A DNA stretch of 64,000 nucleotides, from contig CDRNVI010000173.1 in NCBI GenBank assembly GCA_977017575.1, positions 1-64,000 of the forward strand. Direction: 5' to 3'. Shown here in pieces: positions 62,912-64,000 of the stretch. A model generated the notes under the pieces. The model was not told the DNA's origin. It worked only from the letters and a program-made list of their open reading frames with translations, and made no database searches. A program made the translations under genes and the position numbers. The stretch is from Paramoeba atlantica (Eukaryota > Discosea). The first letter of the stretch is position 1; every line of letters begins with the position of its first letter.

Positions 62912-64000
62912 TTGTTTTCACTTCCAACCCCCAACAACAAAAAAAAAAAGAAACAACTTTTGAAAAGAGAACAAAAACACAATAAAATAGATGAAGATCT
63001 CTGTGAACAATAAAGAATCAATAACCACACACACAAAAACAAGAAAAAGAAGAAAATAAAAACCTTTTCTCAAAAAAACTCAAAAAAAGAAAGATCTCTC
63101 CCAACAAATCCAACAACAACAAAGAATGGTAAAAAAAAACACTCTCTCTCTCTCCAAAAAAAGAGGACAAAAAACTAGCAGTAGAAGAGAGAGAGACAAG
63201 AAAACGAAAATGTGGAGAGAGACTCCTCCTCAATCACAACTCACAACACACAAAAGAAAGCCTGAATAATTTCACAAAAAGAGAGAAAAAGAGAGAAAAA
63301 GTCTGTCAACAAAAAGAGACTACACACAAAAGAAATAAAAGAGAAAGAGAGAAAAGAGAGAGACCCAAGAAGATGGAAGAAGAGACGGAATAAGGGAAGA
63401 AACAAACAAAAACGAGAGAGAGAGAGAGGGAAGAAGACAGAAGAAGTGCAGATGAAGAAGGACAAGACTCTCCAAGAGACGGAAGAAGAAGAGGCGAAAG
63501 AAAGGAAGAAACAAACAAATCAAGAGAGCCCCAAAAAAAACTCTGTCTCAAGAAAAAAAGAAAAACAGAAAAATGAGAGAAAAAAAGAAAGGGTCCGAAA
63601 AGAGGATTCAAAACTTTTTAAACCTCTGAAAAAAATATTACAAAAACTCACCAAAAACTTTTTCTTTTTCGTTTTTCCCTCTCCTCTCTTCTCTCTCTTC
63701 TCTCTCTTCTCTCTCCTTCTCACTTCACAACTCCCTTTGTGTTTGTATCTTTCTTTCTTTATCACTCAATTTTGTGGGAGATTTTTTGTTTTGATTTTGA
63801 TAAAAGATCAAAAGTTGAAGTTGAAAGTTGATTTGAAGTTGAAAAAGTGTCAGGATTATAATGATTGAAACCAAGTTGAAATTTAATTGTCATATTAAAC
63901 TTTCTTTTTAAACAAATTTCTCTCATTGATCAACAAAATATTCATTCCTCCTTTTTGAGAAATAACAAAGGAACAAAAAAAAAGAATCTTGAGCTGTATT
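62912..64000. other. Upstream region of g22 to window end
   Basis: No gene seen. The class II leader (reverse of 46470-46870) is followed by GA-rich DNA, the conserved element at 63588-63637, then CT-rich sequence to about 63720. The last ~200 bp (63800-64000) are more A/T-balanced and unlike the array leaders, possibly the start of unrelated sequence. Confidence 0.5.
63588..63637 (+). promoter_or_regulatory. Conserved divergent-promoter element, copy 10
   Basis: GGGTCCGAAAAGAGGATTC, then AAAACTTTTTAAACCTCTG, with tail ATATTACAAAAACTCACC. No plus-strand array gene follows inside the window. Confidence 0.5.

Noticed and set aside
1-64000. Transposons, LTR elements or other mobile DNA as the cause of the repeats
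   Set aside because: No transposase, reverse transcriptase, integrase, terminal repeats or target-site duplications seen; repeats are explained by the gene family and its flanks.
1-64000. Non-standard genetic code
   Set aside because: Array genes end consistently at TAA or TGA at the homologous position, and in-frame stops appear only in copies with other signs of decay.

Overview
The window comes from a nuclear eukaryotic genome. It has spliceosomal introns of about 57-180 nt with GT-AG ends, a LUC7-type U1 snRNP gene, a 14-3-3-like gene, very T/C-rich or A/G-rich non-coding DNA, and the standard code (TAA and TGA stops, no reassigned codon seen). Compact genes and short introns suggest a unicellular eukaryote. 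I cannot name the lineage from sequence alone. I see no bacterial or organellar genes, tRNA, rRNA, CRISPR or recognisable transposon.

Almost the whole window is one gene-family array: 21 copies or remnants of a two-exon gene for a TRIM-NHL-like protein of about 710-730 residues. Exon 1 carries a Lys/Glu-rich, NLS-like and acidic N-terminus, then a RING-type zinc domain interrupted by a poly-Ser loop. A phase-1 intron follows. Exon 2 carries B-box 1, B-box 2, a long charged coiled coil, a poly-Thr linker and about six NHL beta-propeller repeats. The expected activity is a RING E3 ubiquitin ligase whose propeller recognises protein or RNA. Flanking residues are nearly invariant, but the propeller lip positions differ in every copy.

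Layout (+/- = strand): RING exon at left edge (-), g1 (+), g2 (+), g3 (-), g4 (+), g5 (-), g6 (+), g7 (-), g8 (+); then two unrelated genes, 14-3-3-like (+) and LUC7-like (-); then g11 (+), g12 (-), g13 (+), g14 (-), g15 (+), g16 (-), g17 (+), g18 (-), g19 (+), g20 (-), g21 (+), g22 (-). Orientation alternates almost perfectly, so the repeated unit looks like a divergent gene pair. Nine of the head-to-head or upstream regions, plus the leader of g2, carry a conserved ~48-bp element (ten copies) where the strand bias flips from purine-rich to pyrimidine-rich. It is the best candidate for a shared bidirectional promoter. Tail-to-tail regions carry a conserved 3' module with a pyrimidine tract and TTTTAGTCTCTGG.

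g1-g6, g8, g11, g13, g14 and g18 look intact. g7, g12, g19 and g22 carry frame breaks or truncations. g15/g16, g17/g18 and g20/g21 are joined by inversion junctions that cut or fuse genes. This pattern of amplification, combinatorial variation at binding-surface codons, microsatellite variation and ongoing breakage resembles a rapidly evolving recognition repertoire (innate-immune or self/non-self type). That functional reading is inference.
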